A stretch of 64,000 bases of DNA from Variovorax paradoxus (GCF_030815855.1 NZ_JAUSXG010000001.1:3844001-3908000), one strand, 5' to 3'. Positions 44,467 to 55,414 are shown, counted from the stretch's first letter. The notes: a model not told the origin generated them from the letters alone. Made by a program: numbers and translations.

Positions 44467-45663
44467 TCACGGATTGATCGACATGGGACGCGAAGCGTCG
44501 CCCGGCAGTTCATCGGCGGGCGTTTCAATGCCCGGCGCATGGGTCTGGAGCGAACCTGGCGCCACCGGCGTGCCGGGGGCGACGCCCTTGCGCTGCAATG
44601 TCTTGCCGTGCTCGGGCGAAGGCCAGAGGCCGCGCGGGCGCACCAGCATGATGATGATCATGGCCAGCGCAATGAAGAGCTGGCGCAGGATGGACGCATC
44701 GAGGCGGCCGTCGGTCAGGGCCTGCAGCGGACCGGCCACGTAGCGCAGCACTTCAGGCAAGGCGGCCAGTAGCACGGCGCCCAGGATCACGCCCGGCAAG
44801 TGGCCGATGCCGCCCAGCACCACCATGGCGACGATCATCACCGACTCCATGAGGCTGAACGACTCGGGCGACACGAAGCCCTGGAAGGCCGCGAACATCG
44901 CGCCCGACACGCCGCCGAAGCTGGCGCCCATGCCGAAGGCCAGCAGCTTCATGTTGCGGGTGTTGATGCCCATGGCCTTGGCGGCGATTTCGTCTTCGCG
45001 GATGGCCATCCAGGCGCGCCCGATGCGGGAAATCTGCAGGCGGTGCGAAATGATGATCGTGGCAATCACCAGCGCGAGGAACAGGTAGTAGTAGAGCGTG
45101 ACCGACGAAATCGTGAAGCCGTCGAACTTCCACGCCTTGCCGAGGTCGAGCCCCCAGAACTTGATGGAGTCGATGGCGGTGATGCCCTTCGGCCCGTTCG
45201 TGATGTTGATCGGCTGGTCGAGGTTGTTCAGGAACACCCGGATGATTTCACCGAAGCCGAGCGTCACGATGGCCAGGTAGTCGCCGCGCAGCTTGAGCGT
45301 GGGCGCCCCGAGCATCACGCCCAGCACCCCGGCCACCACCAGTGCCAGCGGCACCACGATGAGCAGCGAGGTGTGCAGGCCGTTCGGGAACATGGCCTTG
45401 AACCATGGGAACGTTTCCGACAGGTGCGACGAGCCCATCAGTGCGAAGAGGTAGGCCCCCACGGCAAAGAAGGCGACATAGCCGAGGTCGAGCAGGCCGG
45501 CGTAGCCGACGACGATGTTCAGGCCGAGCGAGAGCATCACGTAAAGCAGCGCGATGTCGGCGATGCGCACCCAGGCATTGCCCTGGCTCTGCAGGAAGAT
45601 CGGCAGCGCAAGCACGGCGACGACGCCGAGAACGTAGAGAGCAAGGTTCTTGCTGTTTTTCAT
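44467..45663 (-). CDS. livM: Branched-chain amino acid ABC transporter permease LivM
   Basis: The product has 398 residues with about ten hydrophobic helices. Family marks are SLGLNIVVGYAGLLDLGYVAF, GDYLAIVTLGFGEIIRV, NGPKGITAI and the cytoplasmic EAA-like GRAWMAIREDEIAAKAMGIN. The C-terminal 40 residues after RPRGLWPSPEHG are a polar extension. It forms the membrane channel with LivH. It starts 13 bases after livH. Confidence 0.95.
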   Translation of the reverse strand: MKNSKNLALYVLGVVAVLALPIFLQSQGNAWVRIADIALLYVMLSLGLNIVVGYAGLLDLGYVAFFAVGAYLFALMGSSHLSETFPWFKAMFPNGLHTSLLIVVPLALVVAGVLGVMLGAPTLKLRGDYLAIVTLGFGEIIRVFLNNLDQPINITNGPKGITAIDSIKFWGLDLGKAWKFDGFTISSVTLYYYLFLALVIATIIISHRLQISRIGRAWMAIREDEIAAKAMGINTRNMKLLAFGMGASFGGVSGAMFAAFQGFVSPESFSLMESVMIVAMVVLGGIGHLPGVILGAVLLAALPEVLRYVAGPLQALTDGRLDASILRQLFIALAMIIIMLVRPRGLWPSPEHGKTLQRKGVAPGTPVAPGSLQTHAPGIETPADELPGDASRPMSINP

Positions 45664-45676
45664 GGTGTGCCGCTCC

Positions 45677-46606
45677 TCAGGCCCGGTCCGCCACGCGCTC
45701 GCCGAGCAGGCCCGAGGGCCGCAGCGTGAGCATGACGATCAACACGATGAAAGCGAAGATGTCGCTGTAGTTGCTGCCGAGCACGCCGCCGGTGATCGAA
45801 CCGATGTAGCCGGAGCCGATGGCTTCGATCAGCCCGAGCAGAATGCCGCCGACCACTGCGCCGGCCAGGTTGCCGATGCCGCCGAATACCGCCGCGGTGA
45901 AGGCCTTGAGGCCGGGCAGGAAGCCCATGGCGTGCTGCGCAATGCCGTAGTTCGAGGCGTACATGACGCCCGCGATGGCCGCGAGCACGGCACCGATGAT
46001 GAACGTGGCCGAAATGACCATGTCGGGCCGGATGCCCATGAGCGCCGCGACGCGTGGGTTCTCGGCGGTGGCGCGCATGGCGCGGCCGAGCTTGGTGTAG
46101 TTGACCAGCCACATCAGCACCACGAGCGAGAACGCCGTGACGCTCAGGATCATGACCTGCGTGGGCGAGATCACTGCGCCTCCCACCTCGATGGGCGTGG
46201 TCGACAGCAGGTTGGGATACGCCTTGTTGGTGGGCTTCCAGATGATCATGGCCAGCGTCTGCAGCAAGATCGACATGCCGATGGCCGTGATGAGTGGCGC
46301 AAGCTTGGGGCTGTTGCGAAGGGGCCGGTAGGCGACCTTCTCGATCACGAAGTTGAGCGTGGCCGCAACCACGCAGGCAATGATCAGCGCAATGATGAGC
46401 ACCAGCCAGCCGGGCGTGCCCGGCATCGATTCCTGCATGAGCCCGATGATGGTCCAGCTCGTGAGCGCCCCCACCATCAGCACCTCGCCGTGCGCAAAGT
46501 TGATCAAATTGATGATGCCGTACACCATGGTATAGCCCAAGGCTATCAAGGCATACATGCTGCCGAGTACCAGACCGTTGATGATCTGCTGCAGCAATAT
46601 TTCCAT
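45677..46606 (-). CDS. livH: Branched-chain amino acid ABC transporter permease LivH
   Basis: The product has 309 residues and about eight hydrophobic helices. Marks are NGLVLGSMYALIALGYTMVYG, INFAHGEVLMVGA and GRAMRATAENPRVAALMGI. It is the first gene of livHMGF. No periplasmic LivJ/K receptor gene lies in the window, so the receptor is encoded elsewhere or lost. The promoter should be within the 240 bases to rarA. Confidence 0.95.
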   Translation of the reverse strand: MEILLQQIINGLVLGSMYALIALGYTMVYGIINLINFAHGEVLMVGALTSWTIIGLMQESMPGTPGWLVLIIALIIACVVAATLNFVIEKVAYRPLRNSPKLAPLITAIGMSILLQTLAMIIWKPTNKAYPNLLSTTPIEVGGAVISPTQVMILSVTAFSLVVLMWLVNYTKLGRAMRATAENPRVAALMGIRPDMVISATFIIGAVLAAIAGVMYASNYGIAQHAMGFLPGLKAFTAAVFGGIGNLAGAVVGGILLGLIEAIGSGYIGSITGGVLGSNYSDIFAFIVLIVMLTLRPSGLLGERVADRA

Positions 46607-46653
46607 AACGCGTTCCTATTTTTTGCACCGTTGCGGGGTGCCATTCACCCACC

Positions 46654-46677
46654 TTGGCACCGGTTTGGCACCTTGGC
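46654..46677. repeat. Three short TTGGC direct repeats upstream of livH
   Basis: TTGGCACC occurs at 46654-46661 and 46665-46672, and a partial TTGGC at 46673-46677. The run lies about 50-70 bases upstream of the livH start. It could be a regulator site, but no protein can be named. Confidence 0.3.
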
Positions 46678-46686
46678 TTGATAAGC

Positions 46687-46716
46687 AAAAAACCAGCCAG
46701 CATGTGCCGCTGGCTG
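46687..46716 (-). terminator. Intrinsic terminator downstream of rarA
   Basis: On the minus strand CAGCCAGC (46716-46709) pairs with GCTGGCTG (46701-46694) over a 7-base loop, followed by a U-run (six A on the plus strand, 46687-46692). It lies about 130 bases past the rarA stop and before the livH promoter region. Confidence 0.85.
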
Positions 46717-46811
46717 ATTTGTGGGCGGGATTGTAAGCAAGCCCCAGTGCCGATTTGGTGCGCGCTCACCGGGGTTTACCCGCTCAAGTCATGCCAGATG
46801 TAAGTGAAGCC

Positions 46812-46847
46812 ATGCATCGCATGCACGCCAGCGTGCATGCGATGCAT
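46812..46847. repeat. Perfect 17-base-arm palindrome at the rarA stop codon
   Basis: ATGCATCGCATGCACGC (46812-46828) and its exact complement (46831-46847) are separated by the two bases CA. The right arm ends on the first base of the rarA stop codon. No U-run follows, so it is not a normal terminator; a cruciform, RNA-end protector or protein site is possible. Confidence 0.7.
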
Positions 46848-48139
46848 CACTCCTCGCGCTGGCTGTTGAGCTGGCGGAGTTCGCGCAGTTTTTCTGCTAT
46901 GCGGATTTCGAGTCCGCGCTCCACGGGTTGGTAGAAAACCTGGCCCTCGAGGCCTTCGGGCAGGTAGCGCTCGCCGGCGGCAAAGCCGCCCTCCTCGTCG
47001 TGCGCATAGCGATAGCCCTTGCCGTAGTCGAGCTCCTTCATGAGCTTGGTGGGGGCGTTGCGCAGGTGCATGGGCACGGGACGCGTACTGTCCTTCTTGA
47101 TGAGGGCACGCACGGCGTTGTAGGCGGTGTAGACGGCGTTCGACTTGGGCGCCATCGCCAGGTAGATCACGCACTCGGCCAGCGCGAGCTCGCCTTCGGG
47201 CGTGCCGAGCCGTTCATAGACCTCGGCGGCATCGAGCGCCAGCCGCAGCGCGCGCGGATCGGCCAGGCCGATGTCCTCGCTGGCCATGCGCACCAGTCGG
47301 CGCGCCATGTAGCGCGGGTCGGCACCGCCGTCGAGCATGCGCACGAACCAGTAGAGCGCGGCGTCGGGATCGCTGCCGCGCACCGACTTGTGCAGCGCGC
47401 TGATGGTGTCGTAGAACTGCTCGCCGCCCTTGTCGTAGCGCCGCATGCGCTCGCCGAGCACGCGCAGCAGCCATTCGTCGGCGATGGTGTCGAGCTTTTC
47501 GGCCTTGGCCGCCACAGCCAGTGTTTCGAGCGTGTTGAGCAGGCGCCGCGCGTCGCCGTCGGCATAAGCGACGAGCCGGTCGATGGCCGCATCTTCGATG
47601 GCGGGGACGGCCTGGATGGCCTGCGCCTTGGCCACGATCTGCTTCAGGTCGCCCTCCGTGAGCGGCTGCAGCACGTACACCGCCGCGCGCGAAAGCAAGG
47701 CCGAGTTGACCTCGAACGAGGGGTTTTCGGTGGTCGCGCCGATGAAGGTGAACAGGCCCGATTCCACATGCGGCAGGAACGCGTCCTGCTGGCTCTTGTT
47801 GAACCGGTGCACCTCGTCGACGAAGACGATCGTGCGCCGCTGCTCCAGGCCGTCGCGCGCGGCGGTGGCGCGTTCGACCGCCTCGCGGATGTCCTTCACG
47901 CCGCCGAGCACCGCGCTGATGCTGAGGAACTGCGCATCGAAGGCATCGGCCATCAATCGCGCAATGGTCGTCTTGCCCGTGCCGGGCGGGCCCCAGAGGA
48001 TGCAGGAATGCGGCTGGCCCGACTCGAAGGCAATGCGCAACGGCATGCCCGGCCCCAGCAGGTGCTGCTGGCCAATGACCTCGCCCAGCGTCTTCGGACG
48101 CAGGCGCTCGGCGAGGGGTTGGTGCGAACTGTTGGCCAA
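46847..48139 (-). CDS. rarA: Replication-associated recombination protein A (AAA+ ATPase, MgsA)
   Basis: The product has 430 residues. It has LAERLRPKTLGEVIGQQHL, Walker A GPPGTGKTT (50-58), Walker B TIVFVDEVHRFNKSQQDAF, sensor GATTENPSFEVNSALLSRA and the C-terminal tetramerisation region (RGSDPDAALYWFVRMLDGGAD). RarA acts at stalled forks with SSB. It lies 18 bases after lolA; the lolA-rarA pairing is common in beta- and gammaproteobacteria with ftsK upstream, as here. Confidence 0.95.
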   Translation of the reverse strand: MANSSHQPLAERLRPKTLGEVIGQQHLLGPGMPLRIAFESGQPHSCILWGPPGTGKTTIARLMADAFDAQFLSISAVLGGVKDIREAVERATAARDGLEQRRTIVFVDEVHRFNKSQQDAFLPHVESGLFTFIGATTENPSFEVNSALLSRAAVYVLQPLTEGDLKQIVAKAQAIQAVPAIEDAAIDRLVAYADGDARRLLNTLETLAVAAKAEKLDTIADEWLLRVLGERMRRYDKGGEQFYDTISALHKSVRGSDPDAALYWFVRMLDGGADPRYMARRLVRMASEDIGLADPRALRLALDAAEVYERLGTPEGELALAECVIYLAMAPKSNAVYTAYNAVRALIKKDSTRPVPMHLRNAPTKLMKELDYGKGYRYAHDEEGGFAAGERYLPEGLEGQVFYQPVERGLEIRIAEKLRELRQLNSQREE

Positions 48140-48157
48140 GCCTGCTTGTCTGGTTTG

Positions 48158-48784
48158 CTATTGCTTGATGACGTCGGCACCGGCCGGCGCCTTGAACTCG
48201 AACACGTTGACGCCCAGCACCGGGTTCACTTCGACCTTGCTGAACTTGAGCACCGAGCGCTGGCCGAAGCTGTCGAGAATTTCAAGCACCGCCAGGGCGT
48301 CGCCCTGGAAGCCGACCTGCACATTCTGCAGCTGGCCGTCCTTGTTCTTGGGTGTGGCCTTGACCCACTGAAGCCCGTCGCGCTCGGGCGCGGCCTCGAG
48401 CGTGAAATCGGCCTGCAGCGCGCGCAGGTCCGGCGCCGCGGCAATCAGCGCGGCGGGCGTGGAGCCCAGCGCCTGCGATTGGGCGCGCTGCGTGACCTGG
48501 TTCAGGTCGGCGTCGTACAGCCAGAGCGTCTTGCCGTCGGCCACGATGAGCTGGGCGAACGGCTTCTGGTAGTCGAACTTGAATTTACCGGGGCGCTGGA
48601 ATTCGAAGGTGCCGGTGGACGTCTTGACGCGGCCGGGCTGCCCTTCGCGCGGTGGCGCGGTGACGGTCTGGGTGAACTCGGCACGGCCCGACTTGACCGT
48701 TTTCACGAAGGTTTCGAGACTTTCGAGGCCGCCAGCCCAGGCGTTGGCGGATGAGAGAAGGCCGATCAACAGCCAATGACGCAT
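48158..48784 (-). CDS. lolA: Outer-membrane lipoprotein carrier protein LolA
   Basis: The product has 208 residues from MRHWLLIGLLSSANAWA, a short signal peptide. The frame can be read further upstream, but the extra residues would precede the signal. The body matches LolA: VKSGRAEFTQTVT, GTFEFQRPGKFKFDYQKPF, LIVADGKTLWLYDADLNQV and the C-terminal FGQRSVLKFSKVEVNP. It shuttles lipoproteins across the periplasm from LolCDE to LolB. It is followed by rarA. Confidence 0.93.
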   Translation of the reverse strand: MRHWLLIGLLSSANAWAGGLESLETFVKTVKSGRAEFTQTVTAPPREGQPGRVKTSTGTFEFQRPGKFKFDYQKPFAQLIVADGKTLWLYDADLNQVTQRAQSQALGSTPAALIAAAPDLRALQADFTLEAAPERDGLQWVKATPKNKDGQLQNVQVGFQGDALAVLEILDSFGQRSVLKFSKVEVNPVLGVNVFEFKAPAGADVIKQ

Positions 48785-48941
48785 TTTCAATTTGGATTCC
48801 TTGGGAAGCGATGGCGTTGACGCGACCATACCCCGCCACGCATTGCGCCGTGTGCGGGCTTCATGAAGTTGTGCAACGTTATTGCAGCTTTTGCAACCTG
48901 CCTGTCAGCGCGTAACGCCAGGGTCCGCAGGTATTCGCCGG

Positions 48942-51344
48942 TCATTCGGCGCGCGCAGGCACCAGGATTTCACGCTGCCCGCTGCCGCTCATGGCGCTGA
49001 CGAGGCCCGCTTTTTCCATGTCTTCGACCAGCCGCGCCGCGCGGTTGTAGCCGATCTTCAGGTGGCGCTGCACCAGCGAGATGCTGGCCTTGCGGTTCTT
49101 GAGAACGACCTCGACCGCCTGGTCGTACATCGGGTCCTTCTCGGCATCGCCGCCCTCGCCCAGCATGTCGCCGTCGCCGTCGACCGTGCCGCCTTCGAGC
49201 ACGCCTTCGATGTAGTCGGGCTCGCCCTGGCTTTTCAGGTAGGCCACCACGCGGTGCACTTCCTCGTCGCTCACGAACGCACCGTGCACGCGGATCGGCA
49301 GACCGCTCCCGCTGGCCATGTAGAGCATGTCGCCCATGCCCAGCAGCGCCTCGGCGCCCATCTGGTCGAGGATGGTGCGGCTGTCGATCTTGGAGCCCAC
49401 CGAGAACGCGATGCGGGTGGGAATGTTGGCCTTGATGAGGCCGGTGATCACGTCGACGCTGGGCCGCTGCGTGGCAAGAATCAGGTGGATGCCGGCGGCG
49501 CGCGCCTTCTGCGCAAGGCGGGCAATGAGCTCTTCGATCTTCTTGCCGACCACCATCATCAGGTCGGCCAATTCGTCGATCACGACCACGATGTGCGGCT
49601 CGCGCTTGAGCGGTTCGGGATCGTCCGGCGTGAGGCTGAAGGGATTGTAGATGAACTCCTCGCGCGCCTTGGCTTCGTCGATCTTGGTGTTGTAGCCGGC
49701 CAGGTTGCGCACGCCCAGCTTGCTCATGAGCTTGTAGCGGCGCTCCATTTCGGCCACGCACCAGTTGAGGCCGTGCGCGGCCTGCCGCATGTCGGTGACC
49801 ACGGGCGCCAGCAGGTGCGGAATGCCTTCGTAGACCGACATTTCGAGCATCTTCGGATCGATCATGAGCAGGCGAACGTCGCGTGCCTCGGCCTTGTAGA
49901 GCAGCGAAAGAATCATCGCGTTGATACCGACCGACTTGCCCGAACCGGTGGTACCGGCCACCAGCACGTGCGGCATCTTCGCGAGGTCGGCCACCACGGG
50001 ATTGCCGATGATGTCCTTGCCGAGGCCCATCGTCAGGAACGACTTGCCTTCGTTGTAGACCTGCGAGCCGAGGATTTCGCTGAGCTTGATCGACTGGCGC
50101 TTGGCGTTCGGCAACTCGAGCGCCATGTAGTTCTTGCCCGGGATGGTTTCGACCACGCGGATCGACACCAGCGAGAGCGAACGCGCAAGGTCCTTGGCCA
50201 GGCCGACGATCTGCGAACCCTTGACACCCGTGGCGGGCTCGATTTCGTAGCGCGTGATCACCGGGCCCGGGGAGGCCAGCACCACACGCACCTCGACGCC
50301 GAAGTCCTTGAGCTTCTTCTCGATCATGCGCGAGGTCATCTCGAGCGTGTCGGGCGAAACCGTTTCCTGCCGGGCCTGCGCGGCGTCGAGCAGGTCGACC
50401 TGCGGCAGCTTGCTGTCGGGCAGTTCCTTGAAGAGCGGCTTCTGGCGCTCCTTGACGACGCGATCGCTCCTGGGCACTTCGGTCATCGCGGGTTCGATCT
50501 GCACCGGCGGCGACGGCACCCGGCGCTTGGGACGCGGCTCGATGCGCAGTTCTTCGTCGTCGTCGGCGCCCATCGGCTCGCCGGCACCGGTCATTTCACG
50601 GGAGAACGCGGGCTCCTCGGCCTCCGCGCGTTCGCGGGCGGCCTGCTTGCCCATGGCGATGTCGGCCGCCAGTTCGCGCTTTTCGCGGCGCGACTCGAAC
50701 AGCGAATAGGCCCGTGAGCCGATGCGCTCGGCAATCAGGGTCCACGAGAAACGAAACACCAGCGCCGAGCCGATCACGCCGGCGGCAATTGCCACCAGCG
50801 CCGAGCCGGTAAAGCCGAGCCAGCGCACGCTTGCAGGGCCGACGAGGTAGCCGAGCACGCCGCCGCCCGAACCCGGCAGATGCGATTCAAGGCGGTACAG
50901 GCGGGACCATTCGAGCATCGTGCTCGCGCACAACAGCAGGACAAGGCCGAACCAGAACGCCAGGCGGCTGCGATTGAAGCGGCCGCGCACCGGCTGCTCG
51001 GCAGGCGCGGGCTCGCCGCCACGCAGCCAGTTCGCCAAGGAAGAGAGCCACGCCCGCAACCCCGCGGCAAGGCACCACCACACCGAGTAGCCGGCCAGAA
51101 AATAACTGCCGTCGGCCAGCCAGGCACCGACACGGCCAGCCCAATTCTTGATGTCCCCGCCGGTGCCGGAGGTCGACCAGGCCGCGTCCGAAGGCGTGAA
51201 GCTCAGCATGGCGAGCAGCCAGAACAGCAATGCCGCAAATCCGGCGATCAGCGTGATCTCGTGGGCGAAGCGCATGGCGCGCATGCGCACGGGTTGCCCC
51301 TCGGCGGCAGAAGAAGATTGAAGCGTATTGAGCGAATAGGTCAT
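48942..51344 (-). CDS. ftsK: DNA translocase FtsK
   Basis: The product has 800 residues from [12 protein letters not shown]. There are four hydrophobic segments in the first 190 residues, an acidic and proline-rich linker, then the motor: [19 protein letters not shown] (Walker A), [19 protein letters not shown] (Walker B) and [21 protein letters not shown]. The C-terminal gamma winged helix ([26 protein letters not shown]) reads KOPS sites. It couples chromosome segregation to division. It is shorter than E. coli FtsK because of the reduced linker, as in most betaproteobacteria. Confidence 0.95.
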   Translation of the reverse strand: MTYSLNTLQSSSAAEGQPVRMRAMRFAHEITLIAGFAALLFWLLAMLSFTPSDAAWSTSGTGGDIKNWAGRVGAWLADGSYFLAGYSVWWCLAAGLRAWLSSLANWLRGGEPAPAEQPVRGRFNRSRLAFWFGLVLLLCASTMLEWSRLYRLESHLPGSGGGVLGYLVGPASVRWLGFTGSALVAIAAGVIGSALVFRFSWTLIAERIGSRAYSLFESRREKRELAADIAMGKQAARERAEAEEPAFSREMTGAGEPMGADDDEELRIEPRPKRRVPSPPVQIEPAMTEVPRSDRVVKERQKPLFKELPDSKLPQVDLLDAAQARQETVSPDTLEMTSRMIEKKLKDFGVEVRVVLASPGPVITRYEIEPATGVKGSQIVGLAKDLARSLSLVSIRVVETIPGKNYMALELPNAKRQSIKLSEILGSQVYNEGKSFLTMGLGKDIIGNPVVADLAKMPHVLVAGTTGSGKSVGINAMILSLLYKAEARDVRLLMIDPKMLEMSVYEGIPHLLAPVVTDMRQAAHGLNWCVAEMERRYKLMSKLGVRNLAGYNTKIDEAKAREEFIYNPFSLTPDDPEPLKREPHIVVVIDELADLMMVVGKKIEELIARLAQKARAAGIHLILATQRPSVDVITGLIKANIPTRIAFSVGSKIDSRTILDQMGAEALLGMGDMLYMASGSGLPIRVHGAFVSDEEVHRVVAYLKSQGEPDYIEGVLEGGTVDGDGDMLGEGGDAEKDPMYDQAVEVVLKNRKASISLVQRHLKIGYNRAARLVEDMEKAGLVSAMSGSGQREILVPARAE

Positions 51345-51431
51345 TGAAAAACACAGCACCCAGCCCTGGAAGCGGCGACTGGAGGCCCGAACACTACAAC
51401 AAAATGACTTGGCCGCCCGAACGCCGCGGAC

Positions 51432-52106
51432 TCAAGTCAGGGACAGGAGCCGTTCCTTGACGATCATGGACCCGTCGTCCATGGACTGGACGAAACCGCG
51501 TTCCTCGAGATCCTTCATCACGCGGCTCACCATTTCGCGCGAGGCGCCGACCATTTTCGCGAGATCCTGGCGGGAGATCTTGTCGCGCACCTTGAGATTG
51601 CCCGCGCCGTCGTCGATGGCGAACTCGAGCAGCGACCGCGCCACGCGGCCATACACATCCATCAGCGCGAGCGACTCGATCTTGCGGTCGGCGTGGCGCA
51701 GGCGCTGCACGAGGCCGCGCATGATGTTGTAGGCCATCGAGGAGTTTTCGGGCAGGCAGCGCGCAAACGCGTCCCGGCCCAGCATGAGGACGTCGCACTG
51801 GATTTCGGTGCGCACCGTGGCCGAGTGCGGCTCGTCGTCGATCAGGCTCATTTCGCCGATGTAGTCGCCCGGCTGCAGCGTGGCGAGAATCACTTCGCGG
51901 CCACGGCTGTCAGCGCTGGTGACGCGCGCGCGCCCGGTCAGAATGATGTAGAGCGCGTCGGACTTCTTGCCCTGCTCCACGATGACTTCCGCTCGCTTGA
52001 GGCGTTTTTTGATGATCGCATCCGCAATGCTCGCCGACTGCGAGGATGTCAGCGAAGCAAACAGCGGAACGCGCCGCAGCAATTCAAGATTGGACAGCAT
52101 CGACAT
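51432..52106 (-). CDS. Crp/Fnr-family transcriptional regulator
   Basis: The product has 224 residues. A cyclic-nucleotide-binding fold covers about 12-125 (GKKSDALYIILTGRARVTS, GDYIGEMSLIDDEPHSATVRT). The C-terminal helix-turn-helix is ISRQDLAKMVGASREMVSRVMKDLEERG. There is no cysteine cluster for an Fnr-type Fe-S centre, and the cAMP pocket reads GEMSLIDDEPHSAT, close to the Crp/Vfr pattern. It may be the global cAMP-type regulator of this genus. It is divergent from trxB. Confidence 0.92.
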   Translation of the reverse strand: MSMLSNLELLRRVPLFASLTSSQSASIADAIIKKRLKRAEVIVEQGKKSDALYIILTGRARVTSADSRGREVILATLQPGDYIGEMSLIDDEPHSATVRTEIQCDVLMLGRDAFARCLPENSSMAYNIMRGLVQRLRHADRKIESLALMDVYGRVARSLLEFAIDDGAGNLKVRDKISRQDLAKMVGASREMVSRVMKDLEERGFVQSMDDGSMIVKERLLSLT

Positions 52107-52134
52107 TTATCAATCCCTGATACGGCGCGTGTGA

Positions 52135-53247
<1,113 letters not shown>

Positions 53248-53269
53248 ACTGGGCGGCGCCCAAAAGGGC

Positions 53270-53275
53270 TATAAT
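53270..53275 (+). promoter_or_regulatory. Probable -10 box for rpmB-rpmG
   Basis: TATAAT at 53270-53275 is a perfect -10 hexamer. A weak TAGACT at 53245-53250 lies 19 bases upstream, so the -35 is poor. Transcription from here would give a leader of about 150 bases before the rpmB ATG, long enough for autogenous control. Confidence 0.55.
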
Positions 53276-53430
53276 CCGAGGCTTTGCCGAAATAGGGCCC
53301 TCTCACGAGGTTCCGAGCATCCAGGCAAAGCCGGGGTACCGCCACCCGTTTTCTGGCGAGGTCAAGCTGCAAAACACCCTGCAATCTCCACGATTGCGCC
53401 GGTGCCAGCTGTTCAAGAAAGAGTGTCCAC

Positions 53431-53664
53431 ATGGCACGCGTATGCGACGTAACGGGCAAAGGCCCGATGGTCGGAAACAACGTTTCCCACGCCAACAACA
53501 AAACCAAGCGCCGGTTCCTGCCGAACCTGCAATACCGCCGTTTCTGGGTCGAGACTGAAAACCGCTGGGTTCGCCTGCGTGTTTCGAGCGCCGCGCTGCG
53601 CCTGATCGACAAGAACGGCATCGACGCCGTGCTCGCAGACCTGCGTGCACGCGGCCAAGCTTAA
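53431..53664 (+). CDS. rpmB: 50S ribosomal protein L28
   Basis: The product has 77 residues, the usual length. [21 protein letters not shown] and [20 protein letters not shown] are the L28 signature. It is a basic protein of the large subunit. It is followed by rpmG 11 bases on, the common rpmB-rpmG operon. Confidence 0.97.
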   Translation: MARVCDVTGKGPMVGNNVSHANNKTKRRFLPNLQYRRFWVETENRWVRLRVSSAALRLIDKNGIDAVLADLRARGQA

Positions 53665-53675
53665 GGAGCTGAATC

Positions 53676-53849
53676 ATGGCAACGAGCAAAGGCGGACGCG
53701 AAAAGATCAAGCTGGAATCCACCGCGGGTACCGGCCACTTCTACACGACCAGCAAGAACAAGAAGACGATGCCTGAAAAGATGTCGATCATGAAGTTCGA
53801 CCCCAAGGCACGCAAGCACGTCGAATACAAGGAAATCAAGCTGAAGTAA
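53676..53849 (+). CDS. rpmG: 50S ribosomal protein L33
   Basis: The product has 57 residues with AAGGAGC upstream of ATG 53676. [20 protein letters not shown], then [16 protein letters not shown] and [17 protein letters not shown] match L33 of proteobacteria. It has no zinc-binding cysteines, so it is the C-minus form. It is co-transcribed with rpmB and followed by a strong terminator at 53873-53908. Confidence 0.97.
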   Translation: MATSKGGREKIKLESTAGTGHFYTTSKNKKTMPEKMSIMKFDPKARKHVEYKEIKLK

Positions 53850-53872
53850 TTCAGCACTGGTTTCACCCCAAC

Positions 53873-53908
53873 AAAAAACCCCGCCGGGCTTGCTCAGCGG
53901 GGTTTTTT
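53873..53908 (+). terminator. Intrinsic terminator after rpmG
   Basis: AAAAAACCCCGC (53873-53884) pairs with GCGGGGTTTTTT (53897-53908). The T-run on the right serves rpmG; the A-run on the left would make it work for the other strand as well. Confidence 0.9.
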
Positions 53909-54001
53909 GTTGCCTGCTCCTCTCCCTTCTTCCCCTTCTCCCTCGCCGTGCCATTTCCTTCTTCCCCGCCTTGCTCCGTGCAGCGGGGAAAAGGCGGGCG
54001 T

Positions 54002-54030
54002 AAAAAAGCCGGTCCAGAGACCGGCTTTTT
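54002..54030 (-). terminator. Intrinsic terminator after the desaturase gene
   Basis: GCCGGTC (54008-54014) and GACCGGC (54019-54025) form a hairpin with a 4-base loop. The A-run at 54002-54007 becomes the U-run for the minus-strand desaturase transcript, and a T-run lies on the other side. Confidence 0.88.
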
Positions 54031-54067
54031 ATGGGAGGAGGCGTGACGCCCGCCTCTCGAAGGGCGA

Positions 54068-55282
54068 TCAGGCCCGCGCTGCGCGCAAACGGGTCGAGAA
54101 CTCCCGCAGCCCGGCAATGCCGCTGGCTTCCGCGCGATGGCACCAGGCGGCCAGATCGGCGGCCAGTTGCTCGCGCGACTGCGACGTGTTGAGCCATAGC
54201 TGGCGCAGTTCTTCGCGCATCGTGACCATCTTGTCGATGACCGGGTGGGCCGCGCGCGCCTGCACGAGGTGCGTGCGGGCCGATGCGGGCACCTTGTCGT
54301 CGTCGCGATGCAGCCAGTTCTTGGCGGCCTTGAGCACCGAGATATCGCCGCCCTTCGTCTTCAGTGCAACCAGCTCCGCCTTGGTGACGCGGCGCATTTC
54401 GCGGGCGTAACCAGCCATGACTTCATAGCGGTTGGCAATGACGGCCTCGAGGGTCTTCTCGTTGGCCACGGGCTGGATGTCGCCCATCTGCATCTTCGGC
54501 GGCACCTTCTTGACCTTGGCCCAGCCGATCGCCTGCATCATCTGGATGTAGACCCAGCCGATGTCGAACTCGTACTTCTTGACCGAGAACTTGGCCGACG
54601 TGGGATAGGTGTGATGGTTGTTGTGCAGCTCTTCACCGCCAATGATCAGGCCCCAGGGCGAGACATTGCGGCTGGCGTCAGGCGCCTCGAAGTTGCGGTA
54701 GCCCCAGTAGTGGCCAATGCCGTTGATGATGCCGGCGGCGGTGATGGGAATCCACAGCATCTGCACGGCCCAGACGGTCAGGCCGAGCGCACCGAACAGC
54801 GCCAGGTTGATGACCAGCATCAAGCCCACGCCTTGCCAGCTGTAGCGCGTGTACAGGTTGCGCTCGATCCAGTCGTCGGGCGTGCCGTGGCCGTAGCGCT
54901 CCATTGTTTCCTTGTTCTTCGACTCGGCGCGATACAACTCGGCGCCACGCCACAGAACTTCGTCGATGCCCTTGACCTGCGGGCTGTGCGGATCTTCTTC
55001 GGATTCGCACTTGGCGTGGTGCTTGCGGTGAATGGCGACCCATTCCTTGGTGACCATGCCGGTGCCCAGCCAGAGCCAGAAACGGAAGAAATGCGAGGGG
55101 ATCGGCCCCAGATCCATGGCCCGGTGCGTCTGCGTACGGTGCAGGAAGATGGTGACCGCGGCAATCGTGATGTGCGTGGTGACGAGCGTGTACAACACGA
55201 CTTGCCACCATGTCAGGTCCCACAAGCCGTGTCCGAGCCACTGGAGGGCCGCGCTCAAAACGGCAGAGTCAGGAATCAACAT
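54068..55282 (-). CDS. Membrane fatty-acid desaturase (acyl-CoA/acyl-lipid type)
   Basis: The product has 404 residues with four or more hydrophobic segments. The three histidine boxes of the di-iron centre are present: HRTQTH (48-53), HRKHH (85-89) and HNNHH in EELHNNHHTYPTS. The family introduces cis double bonds into fatty acyl chains for membrane fluidity. A 130-residue helical C-terminal tail is longer than in the basic family. It is a single gene with its own terminator. Confidence 0.92.
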   Translation of the reverse strand: MLIPDSAVLSAALQWLGHGLWDLTWWQVVLYTLVTTHITIAAVTIFLHRTQTHRAMDLGPIPSHFFRFWLWLGTGMVTKEWVAIHRKHHAKCESEEDPHSPQVKGIDEVLWRGAELYRAESKNKETMERYGHGTPDDWIERNLYTRYSWQGVGLMLVINLALFGALGLTVWAVQMLWIPITAAGIINGIGHYWGYRNFEAPDASRNVSPWGLIIGGEELHNNHHTYPTSAKFSVKKYEFDIGWVYIQMMQAIGWAKVKKVPPKMQMGDIQPVANEKTLEAVIANRYEVMAGYAREMRRVTKAELVALKTKGGDISVLKAAKNWLHRDDDKVPASARTHLVQARAAHPVIDKMVTMREELRQLWLNTSQSREQLAADLAAWCHRAEASGIAGLREFSTRLRAARA

Positions 55283-55414
55283 TGAATTAAGTACTCCATG
55301 GCCACACGAAGGTGCAGCCTTCAGTTAACCCATGATTTTAAGGTGGCAAGGCCAAAATGAGGCCTTTTACCCTTCCTTAATAGCGCAGATTTACCCTACT
55401 TTGGAGTGCAGCGC

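Noticed and set aside
46655..46672. A sigma-54-like TGGCAC box before livH
   Set aside because: It is on the strand pointing away from livH and lacks a proper TTGC -12 element.
46928..48754. A 608-residue plus-strand frame across rarA and lolA
   Set aside because: It is antisense to two certain genes, with repetitive R/H/G/A composition.
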